The notes beneath the pieces were generated by a model that saw only the letters and a program-made list of their open reading frames with translations, had not been told where the DNA came from and did not search any database. A stretch of 64,000 nt of DNA from Lineus longissimus (Eukaryota > Nemertea > Pilidiophora > Heteronemertea > Lineidae), in the NCBI RefSeq assembly GCF_910592395.1, contig NC_088312.1:4030001-4094000 (forward strand), written 5' to 3'. The translations under genes were made by a program, and so were the position numbers. Positions 23,576 through 34,100 of this stretch are shown piece after piece (the first letter of the stretch is position 1; each line of letters begins with the position of its first letter).

Positions 23576-25379
23576 ATGACCAGGTATGTTGCCGTTCTAT
23601 TTCTAGCCTTACTTTGGTTACTCTAAGATCATAGGAACGATAGGTTTACAGTTTTGGACTTTGGAGAAACTTGTACTGATCATAAGAAGCCGTTATAGCC
23701 AGCACTTTTCATTTGCCATATAATGGTGCCTTGCTTCATAGCTTGCCCATAGGCTCCTACCGATATTTGGTTTACCTGCATGGAGAAAGAGGCAACGGTA
23801 AAGAAACATCTACGTGCACGCATGCCTTCTATACATTACTAGCACACATGTAATTCATGTTTCTGAAGTGCATGGCCCGCAGACATCACTCCATACGAAT
23901 GTACATAGCTTCTATAGCTACCAGTTAGGCAGAGAAGCTACCACAGCCATCAGCACTTGTAATGAGCGAGTTTGGCTCACAAATGCTGATTTCTTGGATG
24001 CTTTTGTCCATCCTTGCACTACCAGACTGGCATCAAGCATTCTCTGATCCCGAGGATAGATATATGAAAAGAAAAGTATGGAAATGAGGAGATCATAGGA
24101 AAGAAGACATTGTGACCTTTTTGAGAAGGAAGAGAATAGTCATAGCCTTAAGAATTTCCACTTTTCTCCTCCTTTCAGCGCGGTAGATGCAGTGCGCAAC
24201 AACCGCACGAACATCCTGAACCTCCTGGTTGCCGTCAAGGGAAGCGTCTCACAGATCGAGCTCGATGCTGCACTGTCCCTGGCAATCAAAAACGGGTCGA
24301 AACAATGTGTCGAAATACTCCTAAGGGCCGGAGCAGGCGGGGATGACTTGTTGATAAACGGGTTACCAATCCTGATATTAGCAGCCCAGCATAACCAACT
24401 TGAGATTTTGAAGTTATTGTTGGTGACGGGAGTCAACAAGATTGACGCCCGCAGTGACCACCGTGGCTCAGCACTCCATTTCGCAGCTCTCGCTGGTGGG
24501 GAAGACTGTGTAGCTGAGCTTCTTGCCACAAAGGCAAACCCAAATTTAAGAGACGGTGCTGGGAACACTCCTTTAATTCTCTGTTCGAGGGATGGAAAAA
24601 ATAACACGATCCACAGGGTCACCAAGTTGCTGATCAAGTATCGTTGTGATGTGAATTTGGTGAATGGAGAAGGCCGCAGTGCCCTTCATTATGCCGTCGA
24701 AAAGCTCCGCGGGGTGGAGTTACTGATCAGTGAAGGAGCTGACGTCAATATTCGAGACTCTTATGGCAACACGCCTTTAATGTTAGCCGCATCTGAGGGA
24801 CTTTGTAACATAATACGGCGATTAGTCCAAGGGAAATGTAACGTGAATTTTGCAAGTAATGACGGTTTGTGTAAAAGTCCCATGCACATTCTCGCAATGA
24901 AGGGACACGTCTGCTGCATGGAGCAACTCTTCCAAAATGGCGCCGATGTCAATATCTTGGACCACGATGGCCGATCTCCTTTGCATGACGCGATCAACCG
25001 CAACAGAAAACGGGCGGCAAAATTCCTCATTCAAAGGAACTGCCATTTAGATGTACCAGTTATCACAGCTTTAGATTTAGGTTGTCCTGAAATAGTTAAG
25101 ATGTTGCTGTTAGCAGGGTCAGATCCAACAAATGTGTTGAAAGCGATGAACCATCCCGGTGAAAAACCAATCTTCTCGGATTTCCCGGAACTCTATGACT
25201 GGCTGAAAGAAGTGTTATTGAATCCTTTCCCGCTGAAGGAATTAGCTAGACTTCGAATCAGGAGAATACTGGGAAGTTCGATATGTAAGAATACACTTGT
25301 AGATCAGTTGAAAATGCCTAGGTTTCTTCAAGATTGGTGTCTGATGAACGAGTTGGACCATTACGATGAAAATACATAA
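23576..25379 (+). CDS. Ankyrin-repeat and SOCS-box (ASB-type) protein
   Basis: The main exon (24179-25379) follows acceptor TCCTCCTTTCAG and needs two bases from an upstream exon. An 8-nt coding exon at 23576-23583 (ATGACCAG|GTATGT) fits the phase and gives a 402-residue protein starting MTSAVDAV. At least eight ankyrin repeats follow; clear ones show SALHFAALAGGEDCVAELL, GNTPLMLAASEG, ADVNIRD, DGRSPLHDAI. The last 50 residues form a SOCS box: a BC-box-like NPFPLKELARLRIRRIL, then QLKMPRFLQDW in place of the Cul5 LPxP motif. In ASB proteins the ankyrin repeats bind substrate while the SOCS box recruits Elongin B/C and Cullin-5 for ubiquitylation. That role is inferred from the family. No signal peptide. 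The tiny first exon is the least certain part; another upstream exon is possible. Confidence 0.8.
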
Positions 25380-25618
25380 GTTTTCAATAATATCTAAAAT
25401 CCAAATCATTTGGTCTTTGAAAAGCTTTTAACTCTTCCTGTATCAAGCATGTATCAAGTTGATTAACCCAAAATGAACCACCCAAATCTCCAGCGAATTG
25501 TGTCAAATGTGCGTCACTTGAAGCGGACAAATATATGGATATCTGTGGAAGTCGGCTGGGATGTAATTTTCTCTAACTTGTGAAAAGAAGGGGCATAATT
25601 CCAAAACCCGTAGGACAT

Positions 25619-26010
25619 GTGATGTATCCTTGCTTTGAGTACCTACCATAAAAATTTCATCGAAAACAAGTCACTAATAAGCGAGATATTGCATTTTTTC
25701 TCCTTTTTTTAGTTTTGGCCCCTGGTGGCAAGTCGCGGATCAGGTCAGACCGAAATTCGGTGTCAGTTCGAAAATCGTCAAATCTGCTGAAAAGCACAAT
25801 GGCATCATAAGACCTTCAAACCACCCACATATGAAAAGCCTAGCAGGTAGGCTCCGGAAACCAATTACGGTCAATTCACGCTATTTGGCCCCTGTGACCT
25901 TGAAAAGTAGGTCAAATAAAAATCCCGGATAATTATGTGATGTAGTCTCATGAACAGTGTCCATAGTAAAATTTCATGATTTAAGCTAGCATAATTCAGG
26001 AGATATGGCC
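25619..26010. repeat. Two diverged copies of a ~318-bp dispersed repeat
   Basis: GTGATGTA followed by ATAAAATTTCAT and a GAGATAT word occurs at about 25,619-25,692 and again, offset ~318 bp, at about 25,937-26,010. TTTGGCCCCTG also recurs (about 25,713 and 25,883). The sequence resembles a non-coding repeat, not a gene. Confidence 0.45.
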
Positions 26011-26502
26011 AAAAGCAGTTTTTCACATGAAGTGCCCCCTGTGACTAATCGTCAAAACTGCCAAAAGGCACAATGGCAACATATGAAATGCCTAGCATTT
26101 ATGGTTACGGCGATAGGCTCCGAGATCAACGGGTCCACTAACGAGCGGGCGAACAATTCATTTAATGGAGAACTTGGCACTGTGTCCGTGCCGACCAATA
26201 CTTCGCCGCATTCCTGTTCAACGAGAACTTTTCTAGTAGCACAGTAGGTTATACTTGAAGTTTCTGATAGCGGTTGTTGGTGATAGTTGGTGACATTAAC
26301 ACGACTGGGAGTAGGGACAAGGTAAGTCCGCAGGTTAGAGATTGTTCCAGAATCTTCAATGTAGCTATTTCTCGACCGTCATTCCGTTAGGATATACAAA
26401 TGTATATTCTACTTGTACATACATGTAATATCCAAACGGCCAGTAATGTCCTGGCATTTCAACAGCCCCATCAACCACTGGTATGCATGGTATAGGCTAC
26501 TG

Positions 26503-26612
26503 CACTCATAAAAATAAGGGGTGTTCGGCTTCTGAATATTCACCCTTAGAGGTTTATCAGGGAAACCCTAAAAGGTTTTTCAAAGGCTAAAGAACGTTAT
26601 TTTTTAAGAGTG
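26503..26612. mobile_element. 110-bp MITE-like element
   Basis: Left end CACTCATAAAAATAAGGG and right end CGTTATTTTTTAAGAGTG are imperfect inverted repeats of about 17 bp (CACTC.TAAAAA.TAA core). The 74-bp interior has no coding potential. TG flanks both ends and may be part of a short target duplication. Confidence 0.6.
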
Positions 26613-27573
26613 TGCTAACGATTGGTCAAACACAGGCATGAACAGCCGATTTGTCAGGGCTTACTCGATATAGCGCGGAAACGGAATGGCAGATTGACAG
26701 AATGGGAGCATCAATTATCTTAGATGCACAAACCAATTGCTAGCGTGGGCAATTTGTGAAAACCTGAAAACACACACACCGAGGAGATGAGTCAGACACT
26801 CTACCTCCGAGCTGACACACCTCCGATGTCAGATACATCTGCCCCCAACACCGGCCATTCTTGAGATATTCTCTGCTCACTGGGGTGGTGTAGTGCTTTG
26901 GTCATTGGTTCGATTTTGGAGATTTTTATCTTTAATGGAGGTGACTTAGTGCTTTATAGTCACCGCTCCCCCGGGATGTTCTGATTTTTTTTACACATTG
27001 TTGAGAATCGTCATCGTGCTGCTGATGGCGGCAGACAGGCTCTAAAAAATGCCTGAATAACAAATTACTTCTCCGTTGATGGTCCTTGTCAGTAACTTAA
27101 CTTGAAGTCACACTGATTACTCAACAGGCATGACAACCCGAACAAGGAAGAAAGCTGAATGATCCATGCTAATGCAAGAGATGGAATACTAATGGCAAAA
27201 CCTAAACAATATATTTATAGGAAACTAGGTCCGTACTAAGGGCATGGTACTCCACTTACAACTTATACATGTACATGTATACATCGTTCAATTTATTTCC
27301 ATAGGCATAGTTTTGAGCCCTACTTATCATGAATAAACACAAGGCCATTCTTCTCAATGGTATATATCGAAGTAATGAAAAGCAATCCGAGTCAAAAAGG
27401 CCTACTGAACTTCCACTGACCTCTATACATGAACACCGCGTCATTATTGCATGGTGACCGCTAGTTGCTGTTTACCTGTAGGCTACCCATGATTTCACGT
27501 TGTCCCTACCTATAAGCTCCCGCCAGGTGGCCAGTGTGTAATCACTATTCGCCTGTTCAGGGCCGCCAGTTGT
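26613..27573. other. Non-coding interval
   Basis: Includes a CA-rich patch near 26,770 and a TACATGTACATGTA palindrome near 27,267. No gene seen. Confidence 0.4.
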
Positions 27574-27854
27574 TTTTTTTACAGGTAGGTTCGTACCATT
27601 GTGTACATTGACATTAAGCCAATCAGAGCTCAGTAATTTCGCCTGACGTCATCAAGTAAGAAACGCACGTGTTGTTAGCCAGTAAACAAGATCAGCGATG
27701 CACATTGACAAATGGTGCGAGTTCGAATCTCGGAAGGACCCAAAAAAATATGCACTTTTTGTTTTTATTGCTTTTTTTTCATTTACTTAATTATTTTAAT
27801 AATAAATTTCTCTTCGTCAATGTACACAATGGTACGAACCTACCTGTAAAAAAA
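27574..27854. mobile_element. Foldback element with 39-bp perfect inverted repeats
   Basis: Positions 27574-27612 and 27816-27854 are exact reverse complements over 39 bases (core ACAGGTAGGTTCGTACC). The 203-bp spacer contains a CCAAT word, a full TGACGTCA at 27644-27651, and a tRNA-like segment. That segment has an A-box-like TTAGCCAGTAAAC, then GAGTTCGAATCTCGG matching a Pol III B box or T-arm, followed by T-runs that could end Pol III transcription. A perfect arm match implies recent insertion or constraint. No protein is encoded. Confidence 0.8.
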
Positions 27855-28419
27855 CCTCGCTTCCGAGCCACTCTCCGTAATGTAATCAAGAGAGTTGTCG
27901 CGCTGTTGATTATTTCTAGGAACTTCCAAGAAATTACAGTGCAATTTACGATGAAACAATCTGCATTTATCAGTGGGGTATATTCTGTCATCTTCTCTAC
28001 CTACTCTTTCTTTCTTTGATTTCTTTCATATTCTGATTATTGATGACATAAAAAAATGATGAAATCAAAATGATGAAATTTTTAAAAAACATTAATTTCT
28101 TTTCCCCTATATTAATTAATTATTGCCATTGGTTGGTGCCTGCCTGCTGAGGTAATAATATTTCCTGCCCTGAAGTCCTTAGTCTAGTGTCGAGCCCTGC
28201 TCAGAGATTGGCCGGTCATTTTATCTCGGGTGATGTAAAACTTCTACACTGGGTCTGGCGGACCGGGACTCAACAAAGTATGTTAGAAACGTCTCTAAAT
28301 AAAGACTCACGCGAAACTGTTAAACACCCATAGTTGACGGAGACTCCAGAGTCTGTCTGCAGACTCAACTGACAATTCTAGTATTTTCATTTTTACAACT
28401 TTTGTCGCTCTTCTTCCAG
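27855..28419. other. Non-coding interval before the membrane-protein exons
   Basis: T-rich up to an acceptor at 28,419. The first exon or 5' UTR of the next gene should lie here or further left, but none is evident. Confidence 0.35.
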
Positions 28420-30077
28420 ATGTTGGATCTGGGTGTCAATGTAGTGGCGACGCTCCTCTTCATTGCGGAGTTCTACCACATCATCGGCCACATCATCATC
28501 CTGTTCCGGTTGCGTATGCTTCCTCGAAAGGACCTAGTCAGACTTCGGCCATACTTCCTCATAGATGCCCTTACGGTTTTCATAACAGGTAATTAGACTG
28601 ACCTACACTACTGCCTCGGTGTGAAACGTTTTTTACCGTTTCCCGTCATTCTATGGAGAAGGTTTTAAAAAATTAGCTCGCTTCTTTCTGCGTTCCCCTA
28701 TTTAAAAGTCATGTCCTCTATTATTGCTCTCTATTATAGGGAAACTAAAGGAAGGAAGGAAAAAGCGGTCACAATTAAAAAAAGGTTAGACCGGAATGGT
28801 CTGAATATTCTGTCGATATCCTTTGGTGAATACCGTATAATTTTAATACTGTCACTGGGAGAGGTTGCAGTATATGACTTTGTTGCAAAAACGAGCCAAC
28901 TTTTAATTATTTCTTTTCTCTCCTTTTGCCAGCTTTTGTCTATACGGGGACCATGCGTTGGTTAGCTCTCCTACAGAACATACAACATCTCTATTACTTC
29001 TTCACCTGGAACAAGAGTACTTATACGAAGAAGGTAAGCAAGCAGCACCGCGATGGGAGATCTCTTCTGAGAGCTTTAGATGCCGCATCTGCCTTTTACA
29101 GTGGCATTGGCAAACGGGTAAACAGGTGTTCATAATGAACTTATGGTAAAAAATATGATGAAGACTTTCAAGGTGAGAAGGTCAACATCATAAGCATCCT
29201 TTACTAAATCCCTCAGTAAATTTGAGAACCGTTTGTCTGTTTGTTCCACTACTCCTCCCAGGTCTATCGCCCGATCTTCACCAAACTTGGTACACGTATG
29301 TAGGTTGACCCAGAATTACCACTGAGGGGTCGAAATTTTAAAAGGTCAAGGTCGTTGGGGTCAAAGGTCAAATAAGTGCAATATCGACCATTCTCCCATG
29401 TCTATAGCCCGGTCATCACCAAACTTGTCACATGTATGTTGGTTGATCCCAGGATTAACATTGGGAGGTTGAAACTGGCAAAGGTCAAGGTCAGTGGGTC
29501 AAAGGTCAGCGAGTGCAAATTCACGAAAACTCCAATATCTCCTGAGCTATTGGCCGCAGGCTGACCGAACTTGGCTAACACATAGAACGTGACCCCAGCT
29601 TTGAATTATCAATAAAAGTCAACTGTAAGTACTTATTTTGTCAATGGTATCATGTTAGGATTGGTAAATGGGTACAAAGAAAATTAATTGATTGACCTAG
29701 ATGGAACAATCAGAATTATTCTGTCTGATTATAATCATTATTGTTTGATTTACTTTTGTTAGGTCATCAGCTGGAGTTCCTTGGATTGGACACAAAGTTC
29801 AAACAGCAAGTTACGGTGGGAGTGGGATGTGATTCTTGGAACATCTTTCGATGTAGTAGTTCACATGGTCAACTGCTACATTCTTCTCCAGTTTATGACA
29901 TCAGTGGAGACAATCATCGCGTTGATTCTTGGCAATGTTCTCTCGTTTGTGGTGCTTTGTAATTCCAAGTTTGCTTGGGCCAGTCCCACAAAAGTCCCCG
30001 GGTGGGTGGGGCGGCGAATTCAACCGGTCAACGAGAAGGAGTTGCGGCCTCCTGGAATCGATGTGCTTTTCAATTAA
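28420..30077 (+). CDS. Multipass membrane protein, unrecognised
   Basis: Three exons (28420-28588, 28933-29033, 29763-30077) join in phases 1 and 0 to a 194-residue product if the ATG at 28420, directly after an acceptor (CTTCTTCCAG), is the start. Otherwise earlier exons exist. Hydrophobic stretches: about residues 2-28 (LGVNVVATLLFIAEFYHIIG), 45-70 across the first junction (FLIDALTVFIT), and two near 115-160 (FDVVVHMVNCYILLQF, IIALILGNVLSFVVL), so four membrane helices are likely. The C-terminal ~35 residues are polar and Pro-rich with GWVGRR. Both junctions and the stop are consistent, so the gene is likely real. I do not recognise the family. The second intron contains the nuclear-receptor-site repeat at 29.27-29.51 kb. 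Confidence 0.65.
29266..29512. repeat. Two ~136-bp direct repeats carrying AGGTCA words
   Basis: CACCAAACTTG.....ATGTA.GTTGA.CC and the following AAAGGTCAAGGTC...GGGTCAAAGGTCA recur with an offset of about 136 bp. Each copy holds a perfect DR1 (GGGTCAAAGGTCA at 29358-29370 and 29496-29508). The second also has TCAAGGTCA (29485-29493). A similar repeat is common in marine invertebrate genomes. Confidence 0.65.
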
Positions 30078-30331
30078 TGAAATTTTTAAAAATGTTAAAT
30101 GTTCACGTAAATTGCTTTGACTACCATCCAATGTTAAACTAGTAGCTAGCCATGTTGATAATTAAAATCGACTCTAGACTTTTGATCAAGACACAATCAG
30201 AAACCGGCTTTTATGTCCGCTTAAATCCTCCGCAAGAGTCAGCCGTGGTTTGAGGGAGACATCAAAGAGTCTCAGCCGGTACATAACTCATATACAAAAC
30301 TATCTAGTACCCAACTCTTGGACAACACCCT

Positions 30332-30430
30332 TGGTCATGCCGACTTACCAGCGGTGAACATCAATCCTAGAGTCTCCTCCTTTCGTTAAGGATGGATAAT
30401 ACACAAAACGCTGGTAGATCGGCATGATCC
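30332..30430. repeat. Small palindromic element, copy B
   Basis: GGTCATGCCGACTTACCAGCG (first 20 bases from 30333) pairs inverted with the segment 30409-30430 (CGCTGGTAGATCGGCATG..), about 20 of 22 positions. The interior shares a 45-bp block with copy A at 22,872. Confidence 0.55.
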
Positions 30431-30933
30431 TTGGTGTGGTTCCAACAAGTGATGTCAGCCCTGTTCTAGGTCCCTGACGAAACTTCTACAGTTGGAAGTA
30501 AAAGCATTTCCTCAAATCTTCTTTTGTACCTGTGGGATATAGACCTACCCAAATTTGATAGCGGTACGGTGGTATAAATATTAGTGAAGGCTGTGCCATT
30601 AGTAAAAGAAAAAGGAGTCTGCAAAAGTTTACTAAATTGCTGTAGTCAGTGTAATGTTGCTCTTGTTTGCCATAATAAAAAATTCTGAAATTTTTTGTGT
30701 TAAAAGCATTGGAAGTTTTGTTCTTGACAAGTTTGCTTTGGTCATGTGGCAACATTCCCAGGACGACGTGAAGTGCATGTTCAATAGTGTTCAATAGTCA
30801 TGCATGCTAAGCATCGCTCGGCATGCCAGTACATCAATGACACATTAATGGAAATTCAGAGACCAGACAATATGTTAGCATAATCAACCCAAATGGACCT
30901 GATTGAGGTTTTTAATAAGGAAGTGACTTCTTG

Positions 30934-31155
30934 GCAAGCCCTGCTTACCAAACAGCCACGTTTTCTTGTCCTGAATGGAGAGCCGAACTCATTAATATTA
31001 AAGTAAAGTCTCCAGCTTGCCAAACAGGGTAGATTTTTTACCTGTTTGGCAAGCCCGGCTGGCCGAACAGGGTGGCTTTTTAGTGCTGTTTGGCAAGCGG
31101 CTCTCCAAACAGGACAAAAAAAGATGCCTGTTCGGCGAGCGGCTTGCCAAATAGA
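30934..31155. repeat. Array of GCTTGCCAAACAGG arms forming three hairpins
   Basis: The 14-mer GCTTGCCAAACAGG and its inverse alternate. Three successive hairpins are at 31015-31054 (perfect 14-bp stem), 31058-31098 and 31100-31140 (2-3 mismatches each). Single arms lie on either side near 30,934-30,958 and 31,142-31,155. Loops are T- or A-rich (about 12 nt). No protein is encoded. Confidence 0.75.
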
Positions 31156-34100
31156 CCCGGCCTTTTAATAAAGGAGCTGGGTTAAGTCATCTGTATGTTT
31201 GTTAGAAAGGAAAGAAAATTGTACAGGTGGATTTTCGGAGTATCACCTTACCGCTAGACTGCCATGCAGTCCTTTTCGTCATTCTGATCATGGTGACAGG
31301 GCGAGGCCGGTGGTTCACTGCGTCTTTAGATATATCATCGATCTTGGAGAAAACCTTTCAAGTATAAGATGCTTTACAATGTCAAAGTTGTGTTGTGTGT
31401 TTTTTTGTGAAATGTGCTGCTGTCTTGACTCTCGCCAACCCGAAGAAGTGTTGGAAGGAGGATGTTTTACGAGGGCAAGAGTGTGTACTACGTCACTTGA
31501 ATGCAACGGAATCGGAAACATAACCGGGCGGCGTGGGAGGAGAAACGTGCTGCCAAGTCGTTAAGACAGATTCAGTTTCTTTACCGCTGTATAAATATCA
31601 TTATCGCTCGGGTAATATAGATTGGACTCGATTATCTTCCCTCACATCAGGCCAGCTAAAAATTAAAAACAAATTCTTGTAATAAGTTTTTTAAATCGGG
31701 GTGACGGCCGGGGATCTTTTTTAATTCTTATTTTTTATTGATAGTATAGATTTCAGAGCTGACACTATCTGTTGAAGAATACATTTGTAGATCTACCACG
31801 TCTTCACCTCCCTTTCAACACATAGGCCTACTAAGAAAGCAACTAAACGGGAATCGTACCGCAGGAATAATGTCAGAACGAGCTATGCATCGTGTGGTCT
31901 GATATGCTCGAAATTCGAAATATTTAAAGAAATTTCTGACCCCTAAATCGGGTAGACCAGATACAAGTTTTTTTCTTTTTATCTGGCCTTGCTCCTTTGG
32001 CTTAATGTATATTTGTCAACGTTACTTTAATATTAAATTGAAAGGACGGCAATATTGTTCATGACAAAATTAAGATACTGAGAATCGATTAGCGTTGTTG
32101 ACAAATTGGGGTATTTTTCTGTCCACCGTATACACGTGGTTTGAGCGCTGGATAATTGATAATTGACGCAACATCGGACAATTAAGGAAAAGATTTTTAC
32201 GGAGATTTAAGAATGATTAGATTATCTTAGAAAATCAATTCAATATTTTCCGGCTAATGTCATTATATGCTAACACCGTAGACATATCTTTCCTCAGATT
32301 TTATTGCAAATGTTTCTGGGACTTCAGGATAACGTTGTTGCATGCAGCCCATAACTGTACTCTAATTTCGCCTGCCAGTGGAAACTATGGCCAGCGCCAA
32401 AGCATCGAATTAGTTGGAGTGGACAGTCGTCGGTCAATAAATAAACAATAAACAAAAGACGAAAGCAATGTCATGTAAATTTCATGAATTATCCATGAAA
32501 GAAGATAGTAATAAAAAAGCATTCGATATAAGGTACCGATATTACGGTAAGAATGTCACCATAAAGTTGGTTTGACCAGAACCTTTCGAGAAGCAAACCA
32601 CCAAAACTAAGTGTTTGAAGATTCCCGCTGTTCATTGGGAAAGGTAGGATACGGAAATTAGTGGCTAAGTGTAGCCGCCGGGTTACATGTATAATGACCA
32701 GAAGTAGCTACACGAATTGGCATTTGCCTGATCGTCCCTCCCCAAACGAAGAGGAAGATAAAGTTGATTACACAATCAGGCTGCGTCGGGAGCCTGTATA
32801 GAAACGGCAGGTCTCAGCGATTGCCATCTTTGCGGAAAGCGATGTTTCCTCAAACCTAATGACCCTCAGTTACTTTCTGTGTCAAGCAAGGAGAGTCGTC
32901 TGCACTCAGGGTGGCCAGCCTAGAGTCTCTTTTTATCGAAGTCTAAGAATTAAGTCTTAAACCCGTATTAAATAGCAAAGGTGACCTTTAAATATTCTAA
33001 AGACAGAGTGTGTGGTGTTGACAGAAGTAGTCATACAGTTGTGATATCAGTTGTTTAAGTTTGTTTAACCTAATCTATGAATGCTGAACCCCAAGTGAGC
33101 AGCAGGCAGGTTTCGAATGCGGTTACTAGGGTACTATATTTCTTGGAAACACATCCATCCAATATGGCCATTAATAGTAGAGGACAAATACTAACTGTTG
33201 ATGAGTACCTACTGAATTATTTAACAGTCCCGTATTGTTGTCGGATGTGGGGTTAGTGTATTATGGAGTGGGTAGTTCACATAGCAAGCACCTTCCTGTA
33301 GAATGTCAAAGAAGTAAGGGGTTCCAGGGTGTGGTTAGATGACGTCTTCGTACTTTTACACCAATCAGATGCGGTTAAAATCGTGGGTGTGAGATTGTGA
33401 TATATTGCTTGTTGCTGGCTGTCTCAATGAGTTTTATTATATCCTTTATTTCACAAGCTGGACCAAATACTTCAAGGAGACGTAAACAGTTCCTTATAAG
33501 GAATATCACATTGTGACTCAAGGAAATGGGTTATGTAAGTTTAAGCAAATTCTTATGCGATATTTCTGTTTGCATATACTTTTATATTCTATCTTTGATC
33601 TACAATTGCTCTCCCACAGTGGCTTTATGTTGTAGTCCAAACTATTTGTATTATTATTTTGATATTCTTTTACCTACAGTAAAGTCAGTAAAGTGTATGA
33701 TCTCATTGTTTCCCGCTCCTTCTACTGCATTTTAGCTGACGCCCGAGGTTGACGTTATCTCCCTATCTAATTCCTTCTTCTAATGATGCATGTATTTTAC
33801 TGCCATTTTCATATCTTATTCCAAAACCGATATTAAAATAATTAATTCTCGTCTGAGCTGAGAGCACACAGCCTAGCTGAATGGTAACAACATTCCGTTG
33901 AAAAGGTATCAAAAATCGTATATTTTTTGAAAAACGAATGTTTTGTTTTATTGGCGTCAATTACATTGGCTCTATTATAATTCGTGGAGACACAATGCCA
34001 TCATATGAAACAAAATGCTGGCCGCTAGTTCGCCCTATAAGGCAGGCTGGACCTTGCGGATCTTTCAGGTTCCGGCGCCTACAAATGTGTTATTTTTGCG

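Noticed and set aside
24140-25046. Minus-strand frames of 165, 89 and 74 codons
   Set aside because: Antisense to the ankyrin-repeat exon; no splice sites or motifs.
31199-31564. 121-codon plus-strand frame with several Cys
   Set aside because: No ATG start or acceptor, and no repeating Cys pattern of a known extracellular domain.
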